Part shown: positions 25,904 through 34,778 of the stretch, piece by piece
Position numbering within the stretch: position 1 is the first letter of the stretch
Layout: the number at the start of each line of letters is the position of its first letter
NCBI GenBank assembly: GCA_965662045.1
Contig: CBFIGE010000004.1
Location: forward strand, 1-64,000
Reading direction: 5' to 3'
Source: UBA3478 sp965662045
GTDB lineage: Bacteria; Bacteroidota; Bacteroidia; Flavobacteriales; Flavobacteriaceae
DNA: 64,000 nucleotides
Program-made: the position numbers and the translations under genes
The notes under the pieces: model-generated
What the model was told of the DNA's origin: nothing
Database searches by the model: none
What the model saw: the letters and a program-made list of their open reading frames with translations, nothing else

Positions 25904-26983
25904 TTATATTTTTTCATACCACAAACCCTTTGTTCTTTTTAAAGAACCTTGATTTTCCAAGCGAACAAGGGCAAGAATTAATTCTTCTTTTCTATAGTTT
26001 GTGTTTAGGAACAAGCTTTGAATAGATATTTTCAAGTCTTTTTGAGCCAATTCAAGAATCTGTTGTTCGATTGGACTAAGCTTTGACTTTGAATAAGAAA
26101 TTGTGTTCTCTAAAGGCCATTGCAATTCATTTGCCAGATCTTGAACTGACAATATCCCAACGGCCATTTGCCGACGAATAAGTAAATTGCACCCTTGACT
26201 ATATACATCTGTGACTCTGCCGGGAAAACAAAAAAGCGGCCTGTTAAATTCAAAAGCGTGTTTTGCTGTAGTTAAACTCCCTCCTTTTATGGCTGATTCT
26301 ACAACCAAGGTGGCCCAAGACACTCCTGCTATAATTCTATTTCTTCTAAGAAAATGATGCTTTAAAGGTGCTGTTCCAGGCGGATATTCACTCAACACCA
26401 AACCATGACTCTCAATTTTTTTAAATAAAGCCTTATGCTTTTTTGGATAAATTATATCTAAGCCATGTGCACATACCTGTACGGTTTTCAAATTTAAATC
26501 AATAGCCGTCTGTTGCGCTAAATAGTCCACCCCGTAAGCTAAACCACTTACAATTACAGGCTTGATAGACACCAACTCTTCTAAACAGTTTTGGATTAAT
26601 TGTGAACCATAAGCAGTCATTTTTCTTGTTCCTACAATACTGAGGATACTGTTTATCTTGTCATTCAATAAAGTGATATCGCCTTTGTAATAGAGTATTA
26701 GTGGAGGGTCATCAGTCTGTTTGAGCAAAACAGGATAATTATTGTCACTCAATAATACCCATTTCATGTTAGCTTTTTTGGCCTGTTCCAATTCTGATTT
26801 GGCTTCAATAAGCTGTGTATTGCTTATTCGTAGCGCCAATTTTTGGACTACTTTATCTATATCTTTCAACTCAAGGAGTATGTTTTTTAGATTCAACTGG
26901 TATTGACCCTTTAAGTTTCTCAATACTATATGATATATTTCTTGCGTTTTTATAGGTGATATTTTTGTGTAATTTTCTTTCAA
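25904..26983 (-). CDS. dprA: DNA-processing protein DprA
   Basis: The protein has the DprA Rossmann-like core: VGTRKMTAYGSQL, VSGLAYGVDYLAQQTAI, YPPGTAP, RNRIIAGVSWATLVVESAIKGGSLTTAKHA (spanning the nucleic-acid binding region) and FCFPGRVTDVYSQGCNLLIR, with a C-terminal winged-helix DML1-like domain. It loads RecA onto incoming single-stranded DNA in natural transformation. The reading frame has no ATG in its N-terminal 100 residues. I take the TTG at 26983 (LKENYTKISPIKT, 359 aa); a TTG at 27025 is the alternative, giving 373 aa. The N-terminal SAM-like domain is poorly conserved. It is head-to-head with the gene at 27027. Confidence 0.88.
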   Translation of the reverse strand: MKENYTKISPIKTQEIYHIVLRNLKGQYQLNLKNILLELKDIDKVVQKLALRISNTQLIEAKSELEQAKKANMKWVLLSDNNYPVLLKQTDDPPLILYYKGDITLLNDKINSILSIVGTRKMTAYGSQLIQNCLEELVSIKPVIVSGLAYGVDYLAQQTAIDLNLKTVQVCAHGLDIIYPKKHKALFKKIESHGLVLSEYPPGTAPLKHHFLRRNRIIAGVSWATLVVESAIKGGSLTTAKHAFEFNRPLFCFPGRVTDVYSQGCNLLIRRQMAVGILSVQDLANELQWPLENTISYSKSKLSPIEQQILELAQKDLKISIQSLFLNTNYRKEELILALVRLENQGSLKRTKGLWYEKI

Positions 26984-27026
26984 TTCAGTGTAAAAACATA
27001 TCAGTATTAATGCAGATATTTGCAAT

Positions 27027-28025
27027 ATGGATATAGGAATGTATATCAGCAGCTTACTTTACTCCAAACCTTTTGTGGTCATGCCTGAATTTGGAGCCTT
27101 TGTAACTAATGCGTCAGGAGCTGCCTCCTTCGCAGACCAAAGTCATTTAATGCCTCCTCACAAGAGTATTAGCTTCAACCCTTACTTGCAAGAAAACGAC
27201 GGTGTTCTTTGTAAGTACATTGCACAAAAAGAAGAAAGAAGTTTAGCTGAAATAGAGCAAAAAATTACGAAACTCACCAAGAGTTGGCAAAGCCAGCTCG
27301 CCTTAGGTGAAAAAGTCCAAGTCGAAGGCCTCGGAGTGCTAGAAAAGTCTAATGACAATATAGTTGTGAGTTCGTTTGCCAAACAAAGTTTATTGAAGAG
27401 TTCCTATGGATTAGGTGTTGTTGAAATCCCCACCGCAGGTGCAAAGATTCCTGTTGCAGAAGACATAAATATAGATTCAAGTGCGGAGAATTTAGACTCA
27501 TATCGATTAAATGAAAAAGTTGTTGCCGAGAAACTTGATTTAGTTGAAGAAGATAGTGCTGATGTCAATCCGTGGTTCAAATATTCTGCATTATCCCTGC
27601 TATTCGTATCGCTCACAGTTAGCGGTTATTATTTTTATTCTCAATACCAAAAAATGTTGAGTGCCGTTGAAGTAGAGGCTAGTGAAATATACCTAAATGA
27701 AATCGAAGCGCATACCTATTATACAGACACTCCTTTAGAGCTTCCTGCCATTCAAATCAACGTCGTTAAACGCTACAATGTAATAGCAGGATCTTACAGG
27801 ACTAAGGAAGATGCTGAACGCCGCATAATTACACTTGTAGATAAGGGATTTGATTCTGAATACCTAACAAGTGAAAACGGAGGAGATCTGGGGCAAACGA
27901 TTCATTATGCAGCTTATAAAAGTTTTGAATCCTATGCTGAAGCACAAGACTATCTCCAAGAGATAAAATCTTCATTAGAGCCCAATGCATGGATATTGGT
28001 AAATCAAATAGAAATTTCTGAGTAA
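27027..28025 (+). CDS. Membrane protein with HU/CCDC81-like N-terminus and SPOR domain
   Basis: The 332-residue protein has a cytoplasmic N-terminal region (1-115) resembling the HU-like CCDC81 prokaryotic domains (MYISSLLYSKPFVVMPEFGAF), a linker, one membrane helix at about 187-209 (YSALSLLFVSLTVSGYYFYS), a periplasmic linker, and a C-terminal SPOR domain (about 251-330, starting KRYNVIAGSYRTKEDAERR). SPOR domains bind denuded septal peptidoglycan, so the protein may link a cytoplasmic partner, perhaps DNA, to the division site. It is followed by the thioesterase nine bases later. Confidence 0.85.
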   Translation: MDIGMYISSLLYSKPFVVMPEFGAFVTNASGAASFADQSHLMPPHKSISFNPYLQENDGVLCKYIAQKEERSLAEIEQKITKLTKSWQSQLALGEKVQVEGLGVLEKSNDNIVVSSFAKQSLLKSSYGLGVVEIPTAGAKIPVAEDINIDSSAENLDSYRLNEKVVAEKLDLVEEDSADVNPWFKYSALSLLFVSLTVSGYYFYSQYQKMLSAVEVEASEIYLNEIEAHTYYTDTPLELPAIQINVVKRYNVIAGSYRTKEDAERRIITLVDKGFDSEYLTSENGGDLGQTIHYAAYKSFESYAEAQDYLQEIKSSLEPNAWILVNQIEISE

Positions 28026-28034
28026 ACAAATGCC

Positions 28035-28544
28035 ATGAAAGGTAAAACCCCTTCTGAATCAAGAACTACAACAACTGACATGGTTCTTCCAAGCGAGACC
28101 AATCATCTAAACCACCTTTTCGGAGGAGAATTGTTGGCCCGTATGGATAGAGCTGCTTATATCACGGCCCAAAGACATAGTCAGCGTATCGCTGTCACTG
28201 CATCGGTGAATCACGTTGCCTTCAACAACGCGGTCCCTGTTGGAAGCATTCTAAGCCTAGAGGCTAGTGTTTCAAGATCGTTTAGCACATCCATGGAGGT
28301 TTTTATCGATGTGTGGACAGAGGACCGAATTTCTGGTGTAAAAACAAAAGTAAATGAGGCTATCTACACCTTTGTTGCCGTGGATGAAGCAGGAAAACCA
28401 ACTGCGGTTCCTGAGCTTGTTCCTGAAACGGATCTTGAAATAGAACGTTTTAATGGCGCTTTGAGAAGAAGACAGTTGAGTTTGGTGCTCGCTGGCAAAA
28501 TGAAACCCGCAGAGGCTTTTGAGTTAAAAGCGATTTTCGAATAA
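28035..28544 (+). CDS. Acyl-CoA thioesterase (hotdog fold, YciA/BACH type)
   Basis: The 169-residue protein has the acyl-CoA hydrolase signature MVLPSETNHLNHLFGGELLARMDRAAYITAQRHS, in which Asn/His and Asp residues form the active site, then VTASVNHVAFNNAVPVGS. It hydrolyses acyl-CoA to free acid and CoA in the cytoplasm, and the chain-length preference is unknown. It follows the SPOR-domain gene in the same direction and converges on the envC-like gene after 12 bases. Confidence 0.9.
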   Translation: MKGKTPSESRTTTTDMVLPSETNHLNHLFGGELLARMDRAAYITAQRHSQRIAVTASVNHVAFNNAVPVGSILSLEASVSRSFSTSMEVFIDVWTEDRISGVKTKVNEAIYTFVAVDEAGKPTAVPELVPETDLEIERFNGALRRRQLSLVLAGKMKPAEAFELKAIFE

Positions 28545-28556
28545 GTGCCTTTTCAA

Positions 28557-29756
28557 CTACAATTTGTTGACCCAAGATTCAGGGTTTAATCGCTCTTTAT
28601 TTTTATAGACATAAAACTTTAACTTGGTGACACTCTCTATTTTATCAGTGTGAACAATTCCCAAAGGAGTTTTGGCGTTAATTACTTGACCTTCTTTAAC
28701 ATATACGCTTTCTAAGTTGTAATACATGGTAATATAATCTCCATGCCTTATGTACACCCCTTTTATTCCTTGTTTATTAGTCATAATTGTCATGACCTGT
28801 CCTTCGTAGATTGATCGTGCGACAGCTCCTTGTTCTGTGACAATAGTGACGCCGTTGTTATTCAATTTTAATCCTGGATACAGCTTATCTGTGTACTGTC
28901 CAAACCCTTCACTTTTGACTCCCTTTTCAACAGGCCAAATATGATTTCCTTTGTTCGCGGCAAAGTTCCCTGCGATTATTTTGGCTTCAGGAGTAAGCTC
29001 AAAAGCAGAGCTGCTTCTGCTCGAACTTGATTTTTTGATTTCCAATTCGATTAAACTTCTAATTTCTTGATCTATTCTTTGTTGTTCAGCAACTTTTGCG
29101 TCGATCTCTTTTTGATATTTGGTTTCGTTTTTTCGAATCGTTGTGAGTATTGACTCTTGCCTTTTGCGCTGTGATAATAAATTGGCTCTAGCATGATTAT
29201 TCTCATCTAGTAGTGCCTGTTTCTCTTTTAATTGGCCTAATAACTCTTTATTTACGCGCTCAAGTTCAACCTGATTTTGTTCTATTTTCTCACCTTGAGA
29301 TTTTCTGAAATCTGCGTATTGAATCATATAATCCCATCTCTTGTAAGCTTCTTTAAAGCTCTTTGCTGACAACAAAAACATCAACCTGTTTTTCTCTAGG
29401 TTTTTCTGATAGGATTTCCGAATCATCAAGGCGTAATCTTCCTTTAAGACCTTTAAAGTTTCTTTGAGTTCAATCGCCTGAGATTCGTTGTTCTCAATTT
29501 GTTCTTCGAGGATTTGAATTTGTTGATTCGTGATTTGAATTAATCTACGAATTGCTGTCGACTGTTGACCTAAAGCTCTTAGTTCCTGCAAAACTGATCC
29601 TTCTTGCTTTTGTTCTTTTAACAGAAGTGCATTTATATTCTGTATTTCACGATTTATTTCTTGCTTTCTTCTTTCTAGGTTTTTTTGATCTTCAGTACGC
29701 TGGGCAATAACTGCAGAAAAGCTAAAAAGAAATATAAAAAGCAATTTAATTCTCAT
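28557..29756 (-). CDS. EnvC-like murein hydrolase activator (coiled coil plus degenerate LytM)
   Basis: The 399-residue exported protein has a signal peptide ending VIAQ, two long coiled-coil stretches (about 20-110 and 150-245) and a C-terminal M23/LytM-fold domain (about 275-399). The usual zinc ligands are missing: the HxxxD position reads LKLNNNGVTI and the HxH position reads TKLKFYVYK. This matches E. coli EnvC, which has no peptidase activity and activates amidases during cell separation. Its start overlaps the DUF4292 gene stop by four bases. It is the last gene of the long minus-strand run. Confidence 0.88.
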   Translation of the reverse strand: MRIKLLFIFLFSFSAVIAQRTEDQKNLERRKQEINREIQNINALLLKEQKQEGSVLQELRALGQQSTAIRRLIQITNQQIQILEEQIENNESQAIELKETLKVLKEDYALMIRKSYQKNLEKNRLMFLLSAKSFKEAYKRWDYMIQYADFRKSQGEKIEQNQVELERVNKELLGQLKEKQALLDENNHARANLLSQRKRQESILTTIRKNETKYQKEIDAKVAEQQRIDQEIRSLIELEIKKSSSSRSSSAFELTPEAKIIAGNFAANKGNHIWPVEKGVKSEGFGQYTDKLYPGLKLNNNGVTIVTEQGAVARSIYEGQVMTIMTNKQGIKGVYIRHGDYITMYYNLESVYVKEGQVINAKTPLGIVHTDKIESVTKLKFYVYKNKERLNPESWVNKL

Positions 29757-30514
29757 TTCAAAATACTTTTATATCCTTTAGGAATGTTATAATTAAATTG
29801 AACCTTCCTGTTGTATTCGGCCTGAGTCCATTGTAAATCTACTTCTATATTTGAATCTTGAACAAGCGATTTTAACTTGATACTTGTGGGGTGTACATCT
29901 GTGTCTTTCTTGTATGCATAGGTAATACGAGCGGCCTGATTGCTTCTAGTAATGCGGTAATCTTGGACCATCAACTGCAGGGTGTTTTTATCAAATCTCA
30001 TACTAAAATCATACACTCTTTTGTTCTTGTTGGTCAATACCCAATAGGAATCTTCACTTTTTAATAGAAGTCCTCTTCTAGAGCTAACATTAATGAGTGG
30101 TTTTGCAAAAAGTAAGCTTTGCAATTGTGTAAAATTTAACTCAATACCTATTAACTCTTGTAAATACTTGTAATCACCATCAAAATAAGAGCGTTCTAAT
30201 TTGTTGTAATAACTCAAACGTTTTTGGTCGATATAAGCCTTTAGCACCCCAAATGGTGCTGAAATTAAAAGCGCAGAATCACGCTCAAAACGCACTGTGC
30301 TGGTGACCGTTTGAGATTTTCCATTGTCATTTAATGTCATTCTTAAACGCCCCCTGAGGGAATTGAGTTCAATGGGTTTTTGACTCTGTTGAAATAGGGC
30401 AGACTTACTAATTGAGCTAACCGTATTTACAGTTTCAACGCTTGCCTTCTTCACTCCACAGGACATCATTCCCAAAAGTAAAATCACATAACTAAAGCGT
30501 TTGGTGTTTTTCAT
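29753..30514 (-). CDS. DUF4292-type LolA-like lipoprotein
   Basis: The 253-residue lipoprotein has a signal ending GMMSC (Cys19). The mature part is beta-rich, starting with SLRGRLRMTLNDNGKSQTVTSTVRFERDSALLISAPFGVLKAYIDQ, which resembles the LolA/LolB-like half-barrel fold assigned to DUF4292 proteins. An outer-membrane lipoprotein-handling or lipid-binding role is possible but unproven. It is coupled to the EnvC-like gene downstream and follows the nucleotidyltransferase gene by seven bases. It belongs to the envelope part of this cluster. Confidence 0.78.
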   Translation of the reverse strand: MKNTKRFSYVILLLGMMSCGVKKASVETVNTVSSISKSALFQQSQKPIELNSLRGRLRMTLNDNGKSQTVTSTVRFERDSALLISAPFGVLKAYIDQKRLSYYNKLERSYFDGDYKYLQELIGIELNFTQLQSLLFAKPLINVSSRRGLLLKSEDSYWVLTNKNKRVYDFSMRFDKNTLQLMVQDYRITRSNQAARITYAYKKDTDVHPTSIKLKSLVQDSNIEVDLQWTQAEYNRKVQFNYNIPKGYKSILK

Positions 30515-30521
30515 TATTATT

Positions 30522-31544
30522 TTAGGCCTTTAATTCACTATAATCTCCTATACTTATTTTGGTAAACGAACCATCAAAATGAACGTTATTCCCTATCATG
30601 GCGTCGTTTAAATCTGCGTTTTTCACCACAGATTTGGATTGTATAATGCTGTTAGACACTGCCGCATTTTCTACAATTGTATGAGGTCCAATGGATACAT
30701 AAGGTCCTATTTTGGCATTTATGAGATGCACCCCGTCAGCAATAAAACAGGGTGGTATAATAGTCGAGTTTATGTTTTGAATGTTTTCTGCTAGAAGCTC
30801 TTCACAATCCTCCTTTTGCAAGAAATCAAGCATTTTTTTATTGGTCTCAACTGTAATTTGTTTGTTTCCGCAATCCATCCATTCGCTTACTTCGCCTGTA
30901 ACAAATATCTTACCCTTTTGAAACATTCTCTTGATTCCGTCGTTTATTTGATATTCTCCTCCGTGTGTAAGATTTTGGTCGAGAACAGCCTGCAATTCTT
31001 CTTTTAATTGCGCTATTTCCTTAAAATAATAAATCCCTATAACGGCTAAATCAGAAACAAATTCAGGTGGTTTTTCAACTAACTCTACAATATGGCCTTC
31101 TTCATTGAGTTGAACCACTCCGTATGCTTCTGGCTGTTCTACTTGTTTTACCCAAATCGCTGCATCTGCATTTTTATCGATTTTGAAATTTGCTCGTATC
31201 AGTGTGTCAGCATAAGCCACAACTGCTGGTCCACTCAAGGCATCCTTTGCACACATAATGGCGTGACCTGTCCCCAAAGGTTGATTTTGTCTGAAGATAG
31301 AACACTTGGCTCCTAGACTCTTGGCCAAATCATTTAATTGTTCTACAACATCCTCACCAAAAAAAGCTGGATCACCAATTACAAAGGCGACTTCTTCGAT
31401 AGGCTCATCAACGATTGCAGCGATATCACTCACAAGTCGATGAACTATAGGCTTGCCTGCAACAGGAACTAAAGGTTTAGGCACCGAAAGAGTGTGAGGT
31501 CTTAATCTTGAACCTCTTCCGGCCATTGGGACTATTATTTTCAT
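30522..31544 (-). CDS. Sugar-1-phosphate nucleotidyltransferase with left-handed beta-helix
   Basis: The 340-residue enzyme has the nucleotidyltransferase signature MAGRGSRLRPHTLSVPKPL followed by PVAGKPI, a catalytic domain to about residue 230, and a C-terminal hexapeptide-repeat tail (from about 265: IPPCFIADGVHLINAKIGPY and so on). It makes an NDP-sugar for surface polysaccharides; whether it uses GTP/mannose-1-P, dTTP/glucose-1-P or another pair cannot be decided. The start is set at the ATG at 31544 (MKIIVPMAGRGS). An upstream start would overlap dut with unrelated residues. It sits between dut and the DUF4292 gene. Confidence 0.87.
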   Translation of the reverse strand: MKIIVPMAGRGSRLRPHTLSVPKPLVPVAGKPIVHRLVSDIAAIVDEPIEEVAFVIGDPAFFGEDVVEQLNDLAKSLGAKCSIFRQNQPLGTGHAIMCAKDALSGPAVVAYADTLIRANFKIDKNADAAIWVKQVEQPEAYGVVQLNEEGHIVELVEKPPEFVSDLAVIGIYYFKEIAQLKEELQAVLDQNLTHGGEYQINDGIKRMFQKGKIFVTGEVSEWMDCGNKQITVETNKKMLDFLQKEDCEELLAENIQNINSTIIPPCFIADGVHLINAKIGPYVSIGPHTIVENAAVSNSIIQSKSVVKNADLNDAMIGNNVHFDGSFTKISIGDYSELKA

Positions 31545-31557
31545 TTTCGAATCAATT

Positions 31558-31992
31558 TTATTGTTTTCCTGTACTTCCGAAACCTCCTGCTCCTCTTTCA
31601 GAATCACTGAGGCGCTCTACTTGTTCAAATTCAAAGGTTTCGTGTTTACAAAAGACCATTTGAGCTATACGCTCTCCTCGCTTAATTTCAAATACATCCT
31701 TGGAAAGATTCACTAAAATTACACCTATTTCTCCTCTGTAATCTGCGTCAATTGTTCCTGGGGAATTGAGAAGCGTGATTCCGTGTTTTGCTGCCAAACC
31801 ACTTCTAGGGCGAACCTGAACCTCATATCCTTCAGGAATCTCTAAGAACAAACCAGTCGGTATAATCTTTCGTTCTAAAGATTCTAAAACAATTGTTTCG
31901 TCATTGTTGGATCTAATATCCACTCCTGCCGAAGCTACGGTCTGATATTTTGGCAGGTCGTTTTTTGATTTATTTATGATTCTAACTTTCAT
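31558..31992 (-). CDS. dut: dUTP diphosphatase
   Basis: The 144-residue trimeric dUTPase shows all five motifs: ASAGVDIRS (I), RPRSGLAAKHG (II), GTIDADYRGEIGVIL (III), RGERIAQMVF (IV) and the C-terminal P-loop-like RGAGGFGSTG (V). It hydrolyses dUTP to dUMP and PPi, keeping uracil out of DNA and supplying dTMP synthesis. Its start overlaps the flippase stop by 11 bases, so translation is probably coupled. Its place in an envelope gene cluster is common in Flavobacteriia. Confidence 0.97.
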   Translation of the reverse strand: MKVRIINKSKNDLPKYQTVASAGVDIRSNNDETIVLESLERKIIPTGLFLEIPEGYEVQVRPRSGLAAKHGITLLNSPGTIDADYRGEIGVILVNLSKDVFEIKRGERIAQMVFCKHETFEFEQVERLSDSERGAGGFGSTGKQ

Positions 31993-33394
31993 CTGCTTGA
32001 TTTTTGAAGTGTATTAATTCTCTTCTCAAAACAAAGCTACTAAAAGCGAGAAGTACAATTCCTGATTTCCAAAGAACTTTATCAAAAGGGATATAAACGA
32101 TATAGGCTAGGATTAAGGCTAATACCAAATAGATTAAAATGCTTTTTAAATCATATGGAATTGGATTGAGTTTCTTTGAAAGTAAATAAGAGAGTACAGC
32201 CATAAAAAAATAAGCACTAAAGGTGGCAATTGCTCCGGCATAATAACCCCATCGCGGAATATAAAGGATGTTAATGAATAGGGTAATAAACGCTCCTCCC
32301 CAAGAAATATAAGTGCCAATGATTGGCTTGTCAATAATTTTATACCACACAGATAGGCTGTGATAAATTCCTAAAAATAAGGCCGCGTACAGAACAATTG
32401 GCACAATGCTCAAACCTTCTAAATATTGTTCTTTAGCAATGAACAAACGAGCTAAAGGCTCAATAAAAACCACAACGGTGAGAAATAAAATCACACCAAA
32501 GGCCACAAAAAAACGTGTAATTAAAGCATAGGTTTGATTTCTGTTTTTTTCTTTTGCCTGTTTGAAGAAAAAAGGCTCAACTCCCATTCTAAAGGCAGTT
32601 GCAAATAACGTCATGAAAACGGTTAATTTGTAACACGCAGCATAGATACCGGCATCTTTACTGGAGAGCATCTTGTTGATCAAAATTTTGTCAAGAACCT
32701 CATTAATGGTAAAGGCGATACCTGCGAACATTACAGGTAGAGCATATTTTAACATGCTTTGCCATATTTCGAACTCAAATTTTCCTTTTTGACCAAAATA
32801 GGTGTTCGTGAAAATTAGAAGCGTAAATGCGCTCGCAAGAATGTTTGCCAAGAAAATGTATGTAATAGCCTGTCCATTCTGCTCGGCTCCTAAAATCAAC
32901 AAAAAGAACAAATTAAAACCAAAGTTGACAGCAACGCTAAGTGATTTTATGGTCGCATACTTCATCGCTTTTTCTTTCGCCCTTAATAAGGCAAATGGAA
33001 TCACCACCAAAGCGTCTAATACCAAAATAGCTACAACATACCTCAAAAATCCGGTTCTTATTCCAGTAAGATCGGCTAATTGAGGGCTAAGAACATAGCC
33101 TAGAAGGCCTAGAACTATTGAGCTCCCTAAAAGTGAAAAAAGGGCAGTAAAAATTGTATTCTCGGCATTAGTCTTCTTGTGAAAAAACCTAAAAAACGCG
33201 GTTTCCATTCCATAAGAAAAGAGAATATTAAATATGGCAATCCAAGAATAAATAAGAACATACTCTCCATATCCAGAGGAATCAAAAAAAACAGAAGTAT
33301 ATAACGGCAGCAATAGAAAAGATAAAGCTCTGGGAAAGACCGTTGCAAAACCATAAACTGCCGTTTGCCTAAACAAAGAAGCCATTGCGTTCAT
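31982..33394 (-). CDS. Polysaccharide flippase (Wzx/MATE-like)
   Basis: The 470-residue integral membrane protein has about 12-14 helices and the RfbX/Wzx-type N-terminus (LFRQTAVYGFATVFPRALSFLLLPLYTS). It would flip lipid-linked oligosaccharides across the inner membrane for O-antigen or capsule assembly. The start could be the ATG at 33394 or an ATG nine bases later (MASLFRQ). Neighbouring dut, nucleotidyltransferase and lipoprotein genes fit envelope biogenesis. The substrate is unknown. Confidence 0.87.
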   Translation of the reverse strand: MNAMASLFRQTAVYGFATVFPRALSFLLLPLYTSVFFDSSGYGEYVLIYSWIAIFNILFSYGMETAFFRFFHKKTNAENTIFTALFSLLGSSIVLGLLGYVLSPQLADLTGIRTGFLRYVVAILVLDALVVIPFALLRAKEKAMKYATIKSLSVAVNFGFNLFFLLILGAEQNGQAITYIFLANILASAFTLLIFTNTYFGQKGKFEFEIWQSMLKYALPVMFAGIAFTINEVLDKILINKMLSSKDAGIYAACYKLTVFMTLFATAFRMGVEPFFFKQAKEKNRNQTYALITRFFVAFGVILFLTVVVFIEPLARLFIAKEQYLEGLSIVPIVLYAALFLGIYHSLSVWYKIIDKPIIGTYISWGGAFITLFINILYIPRWGYYAGAIATFSAYFFMAVLSYLLSKKLNPIPYDLKSILIYLVLALILAYIVYIPFDKVLWKSGIVLLAFSSFVLRRELIHFKNQADES

Positions 33395-33399
33395 ATGGA

Positions 33400-33831
33400 T
33401 TACTGTCTAAGGATTGGTTTACTGTTAACTTGCGCTTGAATACGTTGGGTTTTTTTGGTGTACGCGCCTTCTATTTTTAGATCAAAACTTCTCACTAACA
33501 TTACAGATGACCTACCGTTTCTTCCAGAAGTGTCGGCTCTTTTAACCTCTTCTAATTTGTCAAAGTTGACAAAAAAAGTTGTACGCGTTTTATCTGAAGC
33601 TTGGAGTTCTAGCCAGTCTTTTCTGATTTTTACATAAAAACGTGTTGAGGATAAGACGTCCTTGCCGCACTTAATAATCAACTGTTGTTGTATTTCTTGC
33701 TCAGCCCTTCCGCCATAGATCGTTTTGAGTTGAGCAGAAGTAATTTCAGGCCAAATGAAGTCAACAGCACCGAGTAAAGAACAGGAATTTAGAATAAGAA
33801 AAGCAGCGCTATACAGCAAAATTCTACGCAT
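33400..33831 (-). CDS. Small lipoprotein of the DUF4292-like or YbbC type, unknown function
   Basis: The 143-residue lipoprotein has the signal MRRILLYSAAFLILNSC (Cys17). The mature part (IYGGRAEQEIQQQLIIKCGKDVLSSTRFYV, DKLEEVKRAD and so on) is probably a single beta-rich domain of unknown role; I do not recognise the family. The ATG at 33831 is chosen because it gives a clean lipoprotein signal. An upstream ATG at 33864 would add a basic leader. It lies between atpG and the flippase, five bases before the flippase start. Confidence 0.68.
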   Translation of the reverse strand: MRRILLYSAAFLILNSCSLLGAVDFIWPEITSAQLKTIYGGRAEQEIQQQLIIKCGKDVLSSTRFYVKIRKDWLELQASDKTRTTFFVNFDKLEEVKRADTSGRNGRSSVMLVRSFDLKIEGAYTKKTQRIQAQVNSKPILRQ

Positions 33832-33887
33832 AAATCGATTACGGTTTCTATAAAGATAACCCAAACAGTTTAGGCCTAAAGCTGTTC

Positions 33888-34754
33888 TTAAGAATTTAAG
33901 GCTTCCGCACCACCAACGATTTCAAGAATCTCATTTGTAATGGCTGCTTGACGCGCTTTATTGTAAGTTAGCTTTAATTCATCTTTAAGCTCTTGGGCAT
34001 TGTCGGTGGCTTTGTGCATCGCCGTCATTCTTGCCCCGTGTTCGCTGGCAAAAGAATCTCTAATGGCTTTAAAAAGCTGCGTTTTAAGTGCCTTGGGAAT
34101 CAATTGGCTCACAATTTCAGCAGCTGAAGGCTCAAAAATGTAATCCTCTGAGGCCCCGTTGCCTTGACCCTCTATTGGTTGCAGAGGTAAAAACGCCTCT
34201 GTCTTGACAATTTGAGTTGCGGCGTTCTTGAAGGAGTTGTATACTACTTCAACCTTGTCGTATTTTTTAGCGATAAAGCTTTCAATAATGTCATCAGCTA
34301 TAGGCGCAACCTCGCTGAATTGAAGATTGTCGAAAACCTGGCTATAGTCTCCTGCCGATTTGTATTCACTTCGTTGGACAAAGTCAGCCGCTTTCTTGCC
34401 AATCACGATGAATTCAATCTCAGCGGTATTTGAATACTGTTTGTGAAGCTCTTTGACGCGTTTGGTAATATTTGAGTTAAATGCTCCGCACAATCCGCGA
34501 TTAGAGCTAATTGCTACAACTAGAACCCTCTTTAATGGCCTTTCTGCAGAATACGAATTAGAGGAGTCGTCATTAAGATCAGCGCTAAGACTATTAATCA
34601 AACCTGTTAGTGTTTCTGCATAAGGTCTCATAGCCGTAATAGCATCTTGAGCCTTTTTGAGTTTGGCAGCAGAAACCATCTTCATTGCAGATGTAATCTG
34701 CATCGTTGAAGACACGGAGGTAATTCTGTTTCTTATTTCCTTCAGGTTTGCCAT
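33888..34754 (-). CDS. atpG: ATP synthase F1 subunit gamma
   Basis: The 288-residue subunit has the conserved N-terminal helix (MANLKEIRNRITSVSSTMQITSAMKMVSAAKLKKA), SSNRGLCGAFN and the C-terminal helix (MTAMHKATDNAQELKDELKLTYNKARQAAITNEI). The two form the rotating central stalk. It is the last atp gene of this operon. The atpD and atpC genes that follow in many bacteria are absent here. The downstream neighbour is a lipoprotein gene. Confidence 0.97.
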   Translation of the reverse strand: MANLKEIRNRITSVSSTMQITSAMKMVSAAKLKKAQDAITAMRPYAETLTGLINSLSADLNDDSSNSYSAERPLKRVLVVAISSNRGLCGAFNSNITKRVKELHKQYSNTAEIEFIVIGKKAADFVQRSEYKSAGDYSQVFDNLQFSEVAPIADDIIESFIAKKYDKVEVVYNSFKNAATQIVKTEAFLPLQPIEGQGNGASEDYIFEPSAAEIVSQLIPKALKTQLFKAIRDSFASEHGARMTAMHKATDNAQELKDELKLTYNKARQAAITNEILEIVGGAEALNS

Positions 34755-34778
34755 AGTCTATGCTAAAAGGTTACGTTT

